The notes under the pieces: model-generated
What the model was told of the DNA's origin: nothing
The model's input: the letters and a program-made list of their open reading frames with translations, nothing else
Databases searched by the model: none
Source of the DNA: an uncultured Sutterella sp.
GTDB taxonomy: Bacteria > Pseudomonadota > Gammaproteobacteria > Burkholderiales > Burkholderiaceae_F
Direction of reading: 5' to 3'
NCBI GenBank assembly: GCA_900543805.1
Contig: UQTE01000012.1
Coordinates: 1 to 64,000, forward strand
DNA: 64,000 nucleotides
Shown: one piece after another, positions 10,560 through 22,273 of the stretch
Layout of the letters: each line of letters starts with the position of its first letter
Numbering within the stretch: position 1 is the stretch's first letter
Program-made: the position numbers and the translations under genes

Positions 10560-11594
10560 ATGGCAGAAACCACTACTCCCGCCCCTCATGAGCACGACCG
10601 CTTCGCGAGTCACGGAAAGGGCGACAGCGCCTACGTTCACGTCGCCGACAAGGTGAAGACGAGCGTCCTCGGTTTCGCCGTGGCGCTCACGCTCGGGTTC
10701 TCCTTTCTGGAACTCGTGGGCGGCCTCTGGGCCAATTCGCTCGCGCTGATCGGCGACGCCGGGCACATGGTGACGGACTCGGCGAGTCTCCTTTTCGCGC
10801 TTCTCGCGAACATGGTGGCGCGCCACGGGGCGGACGACAACCACTCCTTCGGACACGGCCGCGTCGAGGTGCTCGCCGCCTTCATCAACGGACTCGTGAT
10901 GCTCGTCGTCGTGGGCTGGCTCTTTTACGAGGCCGCGGGCCGTATCGCCGAACCCGAGGCCGTGGGCGGCTGGTCCGTGATGGGGATCGCCTTTGCGGGC
11001 CTTCTCGTCAACGTCGGCGTCGCCTGGTCGCTTTCGCGCGACAAGAAGAACGTCAACACCCGCGCGGCGCTCCTTCACGTCATGGGGGACCTCCTCGGGT
11101 CGGTCGCCGCCATCGCGGCGGGCCTCATCATCGCCTTGGGCGGCCCCTCGATCGTCGACCCGATCCTCTCGATGATCGTCGGCTGTCTCCTCCTGCACGC
11201 CACCTACGAAATCCTGCGCGATTCCGTGCGGGTGCTCCTGGACAGCGTGCCCGAAGGCGTCGACTACGAGGCCGTGGGGCGCTTCGTCGAAACGATTCCG
11301 GGCGTCGTGCGCGTGCACGACCTGCACGTCTGGACGATGAGTCCCGGACACGGGGCCATTCAGTGTCACGTCGCGATCGAATCGCACGAGTGCTGGCCCA
11401 AGATTCTCGACGCGCTGCGCACGGGACTCTCGCGCGAATTCGGGATCGATCACGTGACGGTGCAGCCCGAATGGATCTTTTCCGGAAACGACGCGGCCTG
11501 CGCCGTCTGCGCGCAGGGACTCTGCAAAGAGGACTTCTCGGGCGACCTCCGCGAGGCTCCTGCGCCGGAACTCGATCTCTCGGGAAAGATCTGA
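10560..11594 (+). CDS. cation diffusion facilitator (CzcD/ZitB-like metal efflux)
   Basis: This 344-residue inner-membrane protein should export Zn2+ or a similar divalent metal in exchange for protons. Six membrane helices span roughly residues 35-235. Metal-site motifs are visible: DAGHMVTDSASL in helix 2 and the HGRVEVLAAFINGL loop typical of the CzcD branch. A cytoplasmic domain of about 90 residues follows (VHDLHVWTMSPGHGAIQCHV). The N-terminus is His-rich (HEHDRFASHG). After it the C-terminus carries CAVCAQGLC, a Cys cluster that ZitB lacks. Metal specificity cannot be read from sequence. Confidence 0.9.
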   Translation: MAETTTPAPHEHDRFASHGKGDSAYVHVADKVKTSVLGFAVALTLGFSFLELVGGLWANSLALIGDAGHMVTDSASLLFALLANMVARHGADDNHSFGHGRVEVLAAFINGLVMLVVVGWLFYEAAGRIAEPEAVGGWSVMGIAFAGLLVNVGVAWSLSRDKKNVNTRAALLHVMGDLLGSVAAIAAGLIIALGGPSIVDPILSMIVGCLLLHATYEILRDSVRVLLDSVPEGVDYEAVGRFVETIPGVVRVHDLHVWTMSPGHGAIQCHVAIESHECWPKILDALRTGLSREFGIDHVTVQPEWIFSGNDAACAVCAQGLCKEDFSGDLREAPAPELDLSGKI

Positions 11595-11645
11595 AAAAAT
11601 TCTTCGGGTTCCCACTTTTCTTCGGCGCAAACCCTGATAGAATGA

Positions 11646-13502
<1,857 letters not shown>

Positions 13503-13522
13503 TTTTTCGTTGCGAACCCGAG

Positions 13523-13556
13523 GCCGCCTGCAGAAGCTTTCTGCGGGCGGTTTTCC
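13523..13556 (+). terminator. terminator after pyrG
   Basis: CCGCCTGCAGAA pairs imperfectly with TTCTGCGGGCGG around a short loop and is followed by TTTTCC. It suggests that part of the transcription of kdsA-eno starts downstream of pyrG. Confidence 0.65.
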
Positions 13557-13600
13557 TACAATTCGGTATCGAAATTTTTTTTTTGGAAGGATGACCCATC

Positions 13601-14467
13601 GTGCAACTCTGCGGATTTGAAGTCGGTCTCGACCGCCCCTTCTTTTTGATCGCCGGCCCCTGCGTGCTCGAAGGCGAGCAAATGGCCCTCGACATCGCGG
13701 GCACCCTCAAGGAAGTGACCGACGAACTTGGCATTCCCTACATCTTCAAGGCGAGCTACGACAAGGCCAACCGCACGTCGGGCGCGTCCTTCCGCGGCCC
13801 CGGCATGGAAGAGGGCCTGCGCATCCTCGAGAGCGTCCGTGAAAAGATCGGCGTCCCCGTCCTCACGGACGTGCACACGGCCGAAGAAGTCCCCGTCGTC
13901 GCCAAGTCGGTCGACGTCCTGCAGACGCCCGCCTTCCTTTGCCGTCAGACGGACTTCATCCGCGCCTGCGCCGTCTCGGGTCGTCCCGTCAACATCAAGA
14001 AGGGACAGTTCCTCGCTCCGGGCGACATGAAGAACGTCATCGAAAAGGCCCGCGCCGCGGCGCGCGAAGCCGGTCTCTCGGAAGACCGCTTCATGGCCTG
14101 CGAACGCGGGGCGAGCTTCGGCTACGGCAATCTCGTCGCCGACATGCGTAGCCTCGCCATCATGCGCGAGGCGAACGTCCCCGTCGTGATGGACGCGACC
14201 CACGCCGTGCAGCTCCCCGGCGGCAACGGCGTCAGTTCGGGCGGTCAGCGCCAGTTCGTTCCGGTCCTCGCCCGTGCGGCGGCGGCCGTGGGCGTGGCGG
14301 GCTTCTTCATGGAAACGCATCCGACCCCCTCGACCGCGAAGTCGGACGGCCCCAACCTCGTGCCGCTCTCCGAAATGAAGACGCTCCTTTCGACGCTCGT
14401 GGAAATCGACCGCGTCGTCAAGGCCCGTCCCTTCCTCGAAAACACCATTTGCGACGCCGCGCGCTGA
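13601..14467 (+). CDS. kdsA: 3-deoxy-D-manno-octulosonate 8-phosphate synthase
   Basis: Condenses phosphoenolpyruvate with arabinose 5-phosphate to give KDO-8-phosphate, a precursor of the lipopolysaccharide inner core, so the organism makes an LPS outer membrane. The protein is 288 residues, with the substrate-binding segments IAGPCVLE near 17, [12 protein letters not shown] near 48 and [11 protein letters not shown] near 200. The start is GTG behind GGAAGGA. It lies 45 bases before eno and is probably cotranscribed with it. Confidence 0.97.
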   Translation: MQLCGFEVGLDRPFFLIAGPCVLEGEQMALDIAGTLKEVTDELGIPYIFKASYDKANRTSGASFRGPGMEEGLRILESVREKIGVPVLTDVHTAEEVPVVAKSVDVLQTPAFLCRQTDFIRACAVSGRPVNIKKGQFLAPGDMKNVIEKARAAAREAGLSEDRFMACERGASFGYGNLVADMRSLAIMREANVPVVMDATHAVQLPGGNGVSSGGQRQFVPVLARAAAAVGVAGFFMETHPTPSTAKSDGPNLVPLSEMKTLLSTLVEIDRVVKARPFLENTICDAAR

Positions 14468-14479
14468 CGTGCGGCTTGA

Positions 14480-15802
<1,323 letters not shown>

Positions 15803-15808
15803 TAGGGC

Positions 15809-16237
15809 ATGCGCTCCTGGTTCTTTCTCGCGTTTTTCGCCTCGGGCCTCGCGATCGTCTCCTGGCAGCTCTTCGGTGAGGAGGGCAGCCACGCGCGGCT
15901 TGCGATGCTCGAGACGGCGCTCGCCGAGCAAAACCGGGTGAACGAGTCGCTTCGTCTTCGCAACGAAGAGCTCGCCGCCGAAGTGTTTTCGCTCGAAAAC
16001 CGCGAGGAGGCGATCGAGGAGCAGGCTAGGCGCCACCTCTACATGATCCGCCCCAACGAGGTCCTCTTTCGCTACGAAGGGGGACCGAACGCCAAGGGCG
16101 ATCTCTCGATCGTGGACCTCTATCCCTCGCCCAAGCTCGAGAGCGGGGCAAAGCCCACCTTCGAGCCCAAGCGATCGGACCTCTACCGGGTTCCCGAGCG
16201 CCTGCGCGCCCCCAAGGCGAGAAACCGCCGCGACTGA
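15809..16237 (+). CDS. ftsB: cell division protein FtsB
   Basis: A 142-residue bitopic membrane protein: short N-terminus, one membrane helix (about residues 4-22), then a periplasmic coiled coil (residues 28-75, rich in Leu/Glu/Arg) and a C-terminal tail. This is the septum-formation FtsB/DivIC family that links FtsL and FtsQ in the divisome. The segment ARRHLYMIRPNEVLFRY corresponds to the conserved end of the family domain. The tail of roughly 45 residues makes it longer than the 103-residue E. coli protein. Its position directly after eno matches gamma- and betaproteobacteria. Confidence 0.88.
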   Translation: MRSWFFLAFFASGLAIVSWQLFGEEGSHARLAMLETALAEQNRVNESLRLRNEELAAEVFSLENREEAIEEQARRHLYMIRPNEVLFRYEGGPNAKGDLSIVDLYPSPKLESGAKPTFEPKRSDLYRVPERLRAPKARNRRD

Positions 16238-16248
16238 TGTCGATTGCA

Positions 16249-16280
16249 ACCCCGACCGAAGCGATTCGGCCGGGGTTTTC
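16249..16280 (+). terminator. terminator of the pyrG-ftsB cluster
   Basis: AACCCC-GA-CCGAA and TTCGG-CC-GGGGTT form a long stem with a GCGA loop, ending in TTTT. It is clearly rho-independent. Confidence 0.88.
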
Positions 16281-16422
16281 CTTCTGAAAGTGGGGAAAAG
16301 GACACGAAAATTTTCGTCGGAAAAATTCTGATGATCGTTTGCGCCGCAAGAGAATGCGGGCTTAACTGCTGCAGGGCGCGGGAAAAATTTTGCACCAGAG
16401 GCGAATTTTTGCCCGTTTCGGC

Positions 16423-16451
16423 TTGCCCTCACAAATTTTTCACCCTATGAT
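16423..16451 (+). promoter_or_regulatory. promoter of the amino-acid permease leader
   Basis: TTGCCC (16423-16428), a 17-base spacer and TATGAT (16446-16451). Transcription from about 16458 would give a 5' untranslated leader of about 230 bases before the permease start at 16691. Confidence 0.65.
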
Positions 16452-16457
16452 TCGCGT

Positions 16458-16690
16458 GTCGAAGGGCGGACGCGTCCCTTGACCACCGTACGAGCGGAGA
16501 CAACCGCTACGACAAAAAACGCAAGGCGGACCGTTTGGACGACGGCCGTCTTTCACAAACAAGCTGCGATTGTCGGACTAGCTTCGAAGCGAGATCACTC
16601 GTCGAAGACAAGATCCTGAGTCCTTGGGTAAACAGCCTGTACCCTCGGCGCTAGAACGCAAACGCAGCACTTTTGGGAAAGGCGAAGTCA
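16458..16690 (+). ncRNA. candidate structured 5' leader (cis-regulatory RNA)
   Basis: The leader contains at least five potential stems: AAGGG/CCCTT (16462/16476), AGCGG/CCGCT with flanking CGT/ACG (16487-16511), GGACT/AGTCC (16575/16619) enclosing GCTTCGAAGC and CGAG-ATCA-CTCG, and GGGTA/TACCC (16626/16640). It has no open reading frame worth noting. I do not recognise the conserved core of the lysine, glycine, SAM or glutamine riboswitches. It could sense an amino acid carried by the downstream permease, but this is inference. Confidence 0.4.
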
Positions 16691-18151
16691 ATGAATTCCC
16701 AAAATGTTACGGCGAACAACGAGTCCCAATTTCAGCGCTCGATGCGGTTGCGCCACTTGATCATGTTGAGTCTCGGCGGCGTAATCGGCAGCGGACTCTT
16801 TTTCGGAACGGGTCACGTCATCGCGAACGTGGGTGCCTTCGGCACGATCGTCGCGTATCTGATCGGCGCCTTCATGGTGTACCTGATCATGCTGAGCCTC
16901 GGAGAGCTCTCCGTGGCGCATCCAGAACCCGGTTCCTTCCATCTCTACGCGAGCAAGTACATCTCTCCCGCCGCGGGCTTTTCGGTGGCGTGGCTCTACT
17001 GGCTCAACTGGACGGTCACGCTCGGCACGGCCTTCACGGCCGTGGGCTTTGCCATGCAGTACTGGTTCCCGCAGGTGCCGGTATGGGTGTGGTGCGTCGT
17101 CTTCGGCACGGTCATCTACCTTCTGAACGTCATCGACACGAAGTTCTTCGCGGAGAGCGAATTCGCGCTCTCGATCGTGAAGGTCGTGACGATTCAGATC
17201 TTCATCGTGCTCGGCGCCTGCGCCTTCTTCGACGTGATTCCGTTCGGCGAATCGGGCTCTCCCGGCCTCACGCACCTCATGGGGGACGGCGACCTTCTCC
17301 CCAACGGCTTTGCGCCCTTGCTCTTCACGATGGTGACGGTGTGCTTTGCCTATTCGGGGACCGAGCTCATCGGCGTCGCCGCGGGCGAAACGGACGCGCC
17401 CGAACGCGTGATTCCGATCGCCGTTCGCGCCTCGCTTCTGCGCCTCGTCGTCTTCTTCGTGGGGACGGTCCTCATCGTCGCGACGCTCGTCGCGCCCGAA
17501 GAGGTGACGGTCTCGAAGAGCCCCTTCATCACGGTCTTTGAGAACCTCGGCATTCCGTACGCGGCGGACGTCTTCAACTTCGTCATCATCACGGCGATCC
17601 TCTCCTCGGCCAACACGGGCCTCTACGCCTCGGGCCGCATGGTCTGGGCGCTCGGGAAGGACGGCATGATGCCCAAGAGCCTCGCCAAGCTCAACAAGCG
17701 CGGCGTTCCCGTGAACGCGCTCGCCTTCAGCATGATCGGCGGGCTCCTCGCTCTCGGTTCGAGCGTCATGGCGGCCGACACGGTCTTCGTGATCCTCACC
17801 TCGATCGTGGGCTTCTCGACGGTCGCCGTGTGGCTGAGCATTTCGATTGCGCACTACCGCTTCCGCAAGCAGTTCCTTGCCGAAGGGCATGATCTCTCCG
17901 AGCTCAAGTACAAGAGCCCCTGGTTCCCCTTCGTGCCCGTCATGGGGGCGATCCTCTGCATCGCCGTCATGGTCGGCATGGGCTTCGATCCGGATCAGCG
18001 CATCGCGCTTTACTGCGGCATTCCGTTTACGGTGCTCTGCTTCGTCGTCTATCACCTGACGCAGCGCGTTCGCAAAAGCCGCGCCGAGCGCGCCGAACGT
18101 ACGGCGCCGCTTGACACCGCCGCGCCCCTCGAAGCGCTCGCGGGAAGCTGA
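16691..18151 (+). CDS. amino-acid permease (APC superfamily, AAT family)
   Basis: A 486-residue inner-membrane carrier with about twelve helices, importing an amino acid with protons. The N-terminus QFQRSMRLRHLIMLSLGGVIGSGLFFGTG holds the family motif in helix 1, and GTELIGVAAGETDAPERVIP near residue 240 is typical of the LysP/AnsP/GabP/MmuP group. Substrate cannot be assigned. The ATG at 16691 is preferred over an upstream TTG because AAAGG lies 8 bases before it. It is a single-gene unit with its own promoter, long leader and terminator. Confidence 0.9.
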   Translation: MNSQNVTANNESQFQRSMRLRHLIMLSLGGVIGSGLFFGTGHVIANVGAFGTIVAYLIGAFMVYLIMLSLGELSVAHPEPGSFHLYASKYISPAAGFSVAWLYWLNWTVTLGTAFTAVGFAMQYWFPQVPVWVWCVVFGTVIYLLNVIDTKFFAESEFALSIVKVVTIQIFIVLGACAFFDVIPFGESGSPGLTHLMGDGDLLPNGFAPLLFTMVTVCFAYSGTELIGVAAGETDAPERVIPIAVRASLLRLVVFFVGTVLIVATLVAPEEVTVSKSPFITVFENLGIPYAADVFNFVIITAILSSANTGLYASGRMVWALGKDGMMPKSLAKLNKRGVPVNALAFSMIGGLLALGSSVMAADTVFVILTSIVGFSTVAVWLSISIAHYRFRKQFLAEGHDLSELKYKSPWFPFVPVMGAILCIAVMVGMGFDPDQRIALYCGIPFTVLCFVVYHLTQRVRKSRAERAERTAPLDTAAPLEALAGS

Positions 18152-18193
18152 TCGCCCGCACATCCCGTCCCCGCGACGGGGGCCGTAACGATT

Positions 18194-18228
18194 TCCCCGG
18201 CCGGACACGCCTCCGACCGGGGATTTTT
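18194..18228 (+). terminator. terminator of the permease gene
   Basis: CCCCGGCCGGA pairs with TCCGACCGGGG, followed by ATTTTT. Confidence 0.85.
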
Positions 18229-18230
18229 CG

Positions 18231-18835
18231 TGCCGAAGTTTTCGGCCGATCAGAAGGTTTTTCTCTCGTTGTCGTTAGAGCGTCAATGGATAACGAGGAT
18301 CGAACAACTATCGGCTTTCGTCGGTAACTTTGTCATCGGAGGTTGCATCTGCGCAGGCCCTTGCGATTCCAACCGGGGTTGTGTGTCCGGAGTTTTCCGC
18401 CAAATGGAAGATTTTTCTCTCGATATCACAAGGGCCGCAATGGATAACGAGCGTTGGTCAACTATCCGCTTTTGTCGGTAACACTTCCCTCGGCAGCATA
18501 AGCCGCGGTTGGGGGCGTCTCTTGGAGACCGTGGTGACTCCGACTGGGTTTGTGCGTCGGGAGTTTTCCGCTAAATGGAAGATTTTTCTCTCGATATCGC
18601 AAGGGCCGCAATGGATAACAAGCGTTGACCAACTATCCGCTTTTGTCGGTAACGTTTTCTTCGGCAGCATCATCCGTGGTTGGGTTGGATCTTGGAGACC
18701 GCTACGACTCCGACCGGGTGTGCGTCCGGAGTTTTCCGCCAAATGGAAGATCCTTCTCTTGATATCGAAAGAGCCCCAACGGATAACGAACGTTTATCAA
18801 CTATCCGCTTTCGTCGGTAGGGTTATCTGGTGGAG
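18231..18835. repeat. four degenerate tandem repeats, 154-171 bp period
   Basis: Units start at about 18237, 18391, 18562 and 18730 (periods 154, 171 and 168). Each carries the block AGTTTTCCGCCAAATGGAAG, then TTTCTCTCGATATC, then ATGGATAACGAGCGTT..., and ends its conserved half with CAACTATCCGCTTTTGTCGG. GGATA and TATCC in each unit could pair. The middle two copies are most alike; the outer copies are more diverged and the last is truncated. Reading frames run through the block but have no ribosome site and enter neighbouring sequence, so I regard it as non-coding. Origin and function are unknown. Confidence 0.8.
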
Positions 18836-18918
18836 ATCGTTTCGACTGCGTCGAGAGGTCCACCTGTCGCACGCACGAAGGATTTTGTCGGGGAAGGTCG
18901 CTAGGCGTGACGAGGGCG

Positions 18919-18956
18919 CAAAAAAGTCCCTCCGCCTCGGAAGAGGTGAAGGGACT
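18919..18956 (-). terminator. terminator of the dicarboxylate/amino-acid symporter gene
   Basis: On the minus strand AGTCCCT...AGGGACT with inner CCTC/GAGG pairs is followed by TTTTTT, 29 bases after the stop codon at 18985. Confidence 0.9.
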
Positions 18957-18984
18957 CGTTGGGGATGCGAAAGCTGTCGGGCGA

Positions 18985-20226
18985 TTACTCTTCGCCGGGT
19001 TCGCCGTAGAGGTCCTTGTCGACCATCTTGGCCACGCAGCTGTCCGACCAGACGTTTTCGGCCGTTTCCAGCATGTCGAGCACCGCGTAGAAGGGGAGAA
19101 TGACGCCCATGAGAAGAATCGGGACGTTCATGCTCGCCAAGAGGCTCGCCGCAAGGAAGAAGCAGCCCATCGGAACGCCCGCGTTCCCGACGGCGGCGAC
19201 GGTCGCGATGAGAATCCAGCTCGCAAGCGTGCCGATCGTGATTTCGGCGCCGGCGTTCTGCATGAGATAGACGCAGGTGATGAGGATGAAGGCGGCGCAG
19301 GCGTTCATGTTGATCGTCGTGCAGATCGGAAGGACGAAGCCCGAGACGCTCTTGCGAACGCGCATGTTCTCTTCGGCACAGCGCATCGTGACGGGAAGCG
19401 TTCCGGCGGAAGACTTCGAGAAGAAGGCGACGGTCAAGGCCGGCAGCATCGCGCGGAAGGTCTTCACGGGGGAGATCCCCTTCACGAGGAGGATCGCCGG
19501 CAGGATCACGAAGATCTGCAGGAGGTTCGCCGTGATGATCGCCGCGAAGTAGGTCCCGAGACCGCCCAGGGAAACGCCCGCCTGCAGGTCGCGGCAGAGC
19601 ACCGTGACGAAGCCGAAGATCCCGAGGGGAAGGATTTTGATGAGCCAGGAAACGAGGATGAAGAGGATCTGCTGCGCCCCCGTGAAGAAGGCCGTGAGAA
19701 CTTCCTTCGGGCGCGAATCCTTTTCAAGATGCGAGAGAGCGAGACCGATGGCACCCGAGACCAGAAGGACAGAAATCACGTTGGCCGACAGGAAGGGCGA
19801 GAGGAAGTTGTCGGGAATTACCGACTGCACGTACTCAAAGTAGGAGTGCTCGACCACCTTGGGGACGTTTCCCGCCTCCGTCGGAAGCGACACGTTGGCG
19901 GGCGCGTAGAGAAGGAAGAGCGCGGCCGCCACGGTCGCGGCGATGATCGTCGTAAAGAGCGTGTAGAAGATCGTGCGCCGGAAGATCTGGCCCGACTCGC
20001 GGCTCTCGCCGAGTTGCGCGAGGGTCGAGATGAGCGAGACCGCGATGATGGGGATGCTGATGAACTTGAAGAGTCGGATGAAGACGGACGAGAGGAAATC
20101 GCCCGCCTGGATGGTGAGGTCGGTTCCGTAGAAGCCGTTCAGTACGCCGAGCGCGATCGCCGCGGCATAGAAGAGCAGAATGCGCAGCGTCGCGTTGGAG
20201 CCGGCGGGGTTGGATGCGGAGGCCAT
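18985..20226 (-). CDS. dicarboxylate/amino acid:cation symporter (DAACS family)
   Basis: A 413-residue polytopic carrier of the GltP/DctA/SstT family that moves C4-dicarboxylates or acidic/neutral amino acids with Na+ or H+. The re-entrant loop motif SKSSAGTLPVT is near residue 270 and the cation-site motif CTTINMNACAAF near 300, followed by GNAGVPMGCFF. NMNA where glutamate carriers have NMDG suggests a substrate other than glutamate, but this is tentative. The ATG at 20226 follows AAGGTGA with five bases between; a GTG inside that site is rejected. Confidence 0.9.
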   Translation of the reverse strand: MASASNPAGSNATLRILLFYAAAIALGVLNGFYGTDLTIQAGDFLSSVFIRLFKFISIPIIAVSLISTLAQLGESRESGQIFRRTIFYTLFTTIIAATVAAALFLLYAPANVSLPTEAGNVPKVVEHSYFEYVQSVIPDNFLSPFLSANVISVLLVSGAIGLALSHLEKDSRPKEVLTAFFTGAQQILFILVSWLIKILPLGIFGFVTVLCRDLQAGVSLGGLGTYFAAIITANLLQIFVILPAILLVKGISPVKTFRAMLPALTVAFFSKSSAGTLPVTMRCAEENMRVRKSVSGFVLPICTTINMNACAAFILITCVYLMQNAGAEITIGTLASWILIATVAAVGNAGVPMGCFFLAASLLASMNVPILLMGVILPFYAVLDMLETAENVWSDSCVAKMVDKDLYGEPGEE

Positions 20227-20397
20227 GAGGGTCACCTTCGAATTTGTTCTCGGAAAAAAGAAAAGTCCTTATTCCCGATTGATTTGCTCAGGAATATGGA
20301 CTCCATTCTAGGGAACTTTTCTTTTCTTCGGCAAGCGACGGGCGGGAAAAGTTGCCTTCGCCCGCCCGATTTTTGCTTTTTGCGAGAGGTTGAGACC

Positions 20398-21267
20398 TCA
20401 GCGCGGCGTTTCGCTTCGCACGAGTCGTTCGGGATAGGTGTAGACCGTCCCGCGTCCGGGACGGCAAAAGGCCGAGAGCGTGAGGCCCGAGCGTTTGGCA
20501 AGATCCACGGCGAGCGCCGTCGGGGCTGACACGGCGAAAAGAATTTCGACGCCGCACATCGCGGCCTTCTGCACCATTTCGTAGGAGGCGCGCGAACTCA
20601 CGAAAAGGGCGCCCTCCTTCCAGCCGTTGAGCGCTCGAAGCCCCAGAAGCTTGTCGAGCGCCACGTGACGGCCCACGTCTTCGACGCCGCCCGCGAGCGT
20701 ACCGTCGGGATTCACCCAGACGGCCGCGTGCGTGCAGCCCGTCAGTTCACCGAGCGCTTCAACGTCATCGAGGTAGCCGAGCCCCTGCTCGTAGTGGCAG
20801 AGATCAAAGGTCTGCGTCACGGGAAGGCTCGGCGCCGGGCGGATCGCCGATTCGAGGTTCTCCGTTCCGCAGAGGCCGCAGCCCGTGCGGCCCGTCATCG
20901 CGCGGCGGCGGTCCTTGAGCTTCCAGAAGGCTTCGGAGGAGATCGTGATCGCCGCCTCCTTGCCGCGGCAGGCGTCGCGGATCTCGACGTCGAAGATTTC
21001 GTCGACCGACTGGCAGATTCCTTCGGCAAGCGTGAAGCCCACCGCAAAGGCTTCAAGATCGAAGGGAGTCGTCATCATGACGGCGTGCGAAATCCCGTTG
21101 TAGACGAGCGCCACGGGCACCTCTTCGGCCACGCAGTCTTGATCGGCGCGGTCAAGGCGCGAAAGCGACCGCGTCTCCACCGTACGGAAGCCTTCCGAGA
21201 GGGGCGAAAGACCCGAGCCGAGCCCCAAGGCGGAAACAGGAAAAAGGTTCTGAACGGTCGTCTTCAT
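20398..21267 (-). CDS. fdhD: formate dehydrogenase sulfurtransferase FdhD
   Basis: FdhD transfers sulfur from the cysteine desulfurase IscS to the molybdenum cofactor, making it active in formate dehydrogenase. The 289-residue protein carries the key Cys pair in TGCGLCG near residue 130. Further family segments are GFTLAEGI near 77, [17 protein letters not shown] near 190 and [13 protein letters not shown] near 225. It is the last gene of the fdoGHI-fdhE-fdhD operon, 33 bases after fdhE, with a GAGGAG ribosome site. Confidence 0.96.
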   Translation of the reverse strand: MKTTVQNLFPVSALGLGSGLSPLSEGFRTVETRSLSRLDRADQDCVAEEVPVALVYNGISHAVMMTTPFDLEAFAVGFTLAEGICQSVDEIFDVEIRDACRGKEAAITISSEAFWKLKDRRRAMTGRTGCGLCGTENLESAIRPAPSLPVTQTFDLCHYEQGLGYLDDVEALGELTGCTHAAVWVNPDGTLAGGVEDVGRHVALDKLLGLRALNGWKEGALFVSSRASYEMVQKAAMCGVEILFAVSAPTALAVDLAKRSGLTLSAFCRPGRGTVYTYPERLVRSETPR

Positions 21268-21300
21268 GATGACTCCTCAAAGATTCGACGGTGTGCAACC

Positions 21301-22170
21301 TTATTGGGCGCGGCTCTCTTCGTAGGCGGCTTCGAGCCCCGTGAGGCGAAGGCGCTCGACTTCGGGCGAGAAGGATTCGGCGTCGCCCGAAGCGAAGAAC
21401 GTGGGCGTCGCCGCACCGCAGGCCTTGCAGACGTGAAGGCGTCGGGCGGGATCGGCTTCGTCGTGCACGTAGGAGAGATCCGAGACGGCGCTCGTGCCGC
21501 AGGCGGCGCAGCGGATGCGCTCGAACTTCCAGTGCGCGCCGCAGGTGCCGCAGTGAAGGTGCTTGACGTTGCCGTTCTTGGGCGTCGCATGCACCGACGC
21601 GAAGTCGGGAAGCCCGCCGCAGACGGGGCAGACGAGCGGACGGTCGTGGTCCGTCACGTCGTCGGTACGATCGATCGCGGCCGAGACCTGCGCGGCGAAT
21701 CGGTCGAGAAGGGCGCGAAGCGCAAAGCCGAGAACGGGGAGGATGTAGTAGGAGAGAAGGTCGTCGCCTTCGGCCGCTTCTTCCACGCGGTCGAAATAGT
21801 CGGACGGGCGCGTACGGGCGACCTCGACGAGGTCGGGCGTCGTAAAGCGCGTCCAGTCGACCGCCTTCATCGCGTCCGAGAGACTCCCTTCGGCGTGGGC
21901 GGCGTCGTGGAGCACGACGGCGAATTCCCGAACGACCTCTTCGAATTCCGCCGGATCGATCGCGACGGGGCCGTCGGCGAGGAGCGTGCGGTCGGGGCGG
22001 ATGAGCGCCTCTTCGATGCGCGCCTGCTCGGGCAGTTCGGCCGTCGGAAGGCGACGGGCGACTTCGCAGACCTTGAGGAGCGCCGGGCCGAAGTAGGCGA
22101 GGCGGTCGGCCACGACCGGGTCGTCGACGGAGGCGTTCTGAAGAGCCGCTTCAAGCGTACGTTTCTGCAT
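21301..22170 (-). CDS. fdhE: formate dehydrogenase accessory protein FdhE
   Basis: A 289-residue cytoplasmic protein needed for assembly of respiratory formate dehydrogenase. The C-terminal half holds four Cys pairs that in the family bind iron as a rubredoxin-like site: CPVCGG near 180, CGTCGA near 208, CAACG near 222 and CKACG near 247. It follows fdoI by about 100 bases and precedes fdhD, so structural genes and both maturation factors are made together. Confidence 0.95.
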   Translation of the reverse strand: MQKRTLEAALQNASVDDPVVADRLAYFGPALLKVCEVARRLPTAELPEQARIEEALIRPDRTLLADGPVAIDPAEFEEVVREFAVVLHDAAHAEGSLSDAMKAVDWTRFTTPDLVEVARTRPSDYFDRVEEAAEGDDLLSYYILPVLGFALRALLDRFAAQVSAAIDRTDDVTDHDRPLVCPVCGGLPDFASVHATPKNGNVKHLHCGTCGAHWKFERIRCAACGTSAVSDLSYVHDEADPARRLHVCKACGAATPTFFASGDAESFSPEVERLRLTGLEAAYEESRAQ

Positions 22171-22273
22171 GGTGTTTCCTTTTGCGGTGGGTTACCGAAG
22201 GAAAGCGTCGCGCACGGCGCTTTCCTTCGGGCGGTCCGCCCGATCGGAACGGACCGCTTCGATTGGAGCCCGT

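Noticed and set aside
16458..16690. Lysine, glycine, SAM or glutamine riboswitch, or 6S RNA, before the permease
   Set aside because: None of the conserved core sequences known to me could be found; only a loose resemblance to a 6S-like segment near 16630 was seen.
18458..18742. Minus-strand open frame in the same repeats
   Set aside because: Short, no ribosome site, composition follows the repeat rather than codon use.
18330..19103. Forward open frame through the tandem repeats as a repeat-protein gene
   Set aside because: It starts at TTG without a ribosome site, leaves the repeats into the terminator and antisense end of the symporter gene, and the first repeat lies outside the frame.
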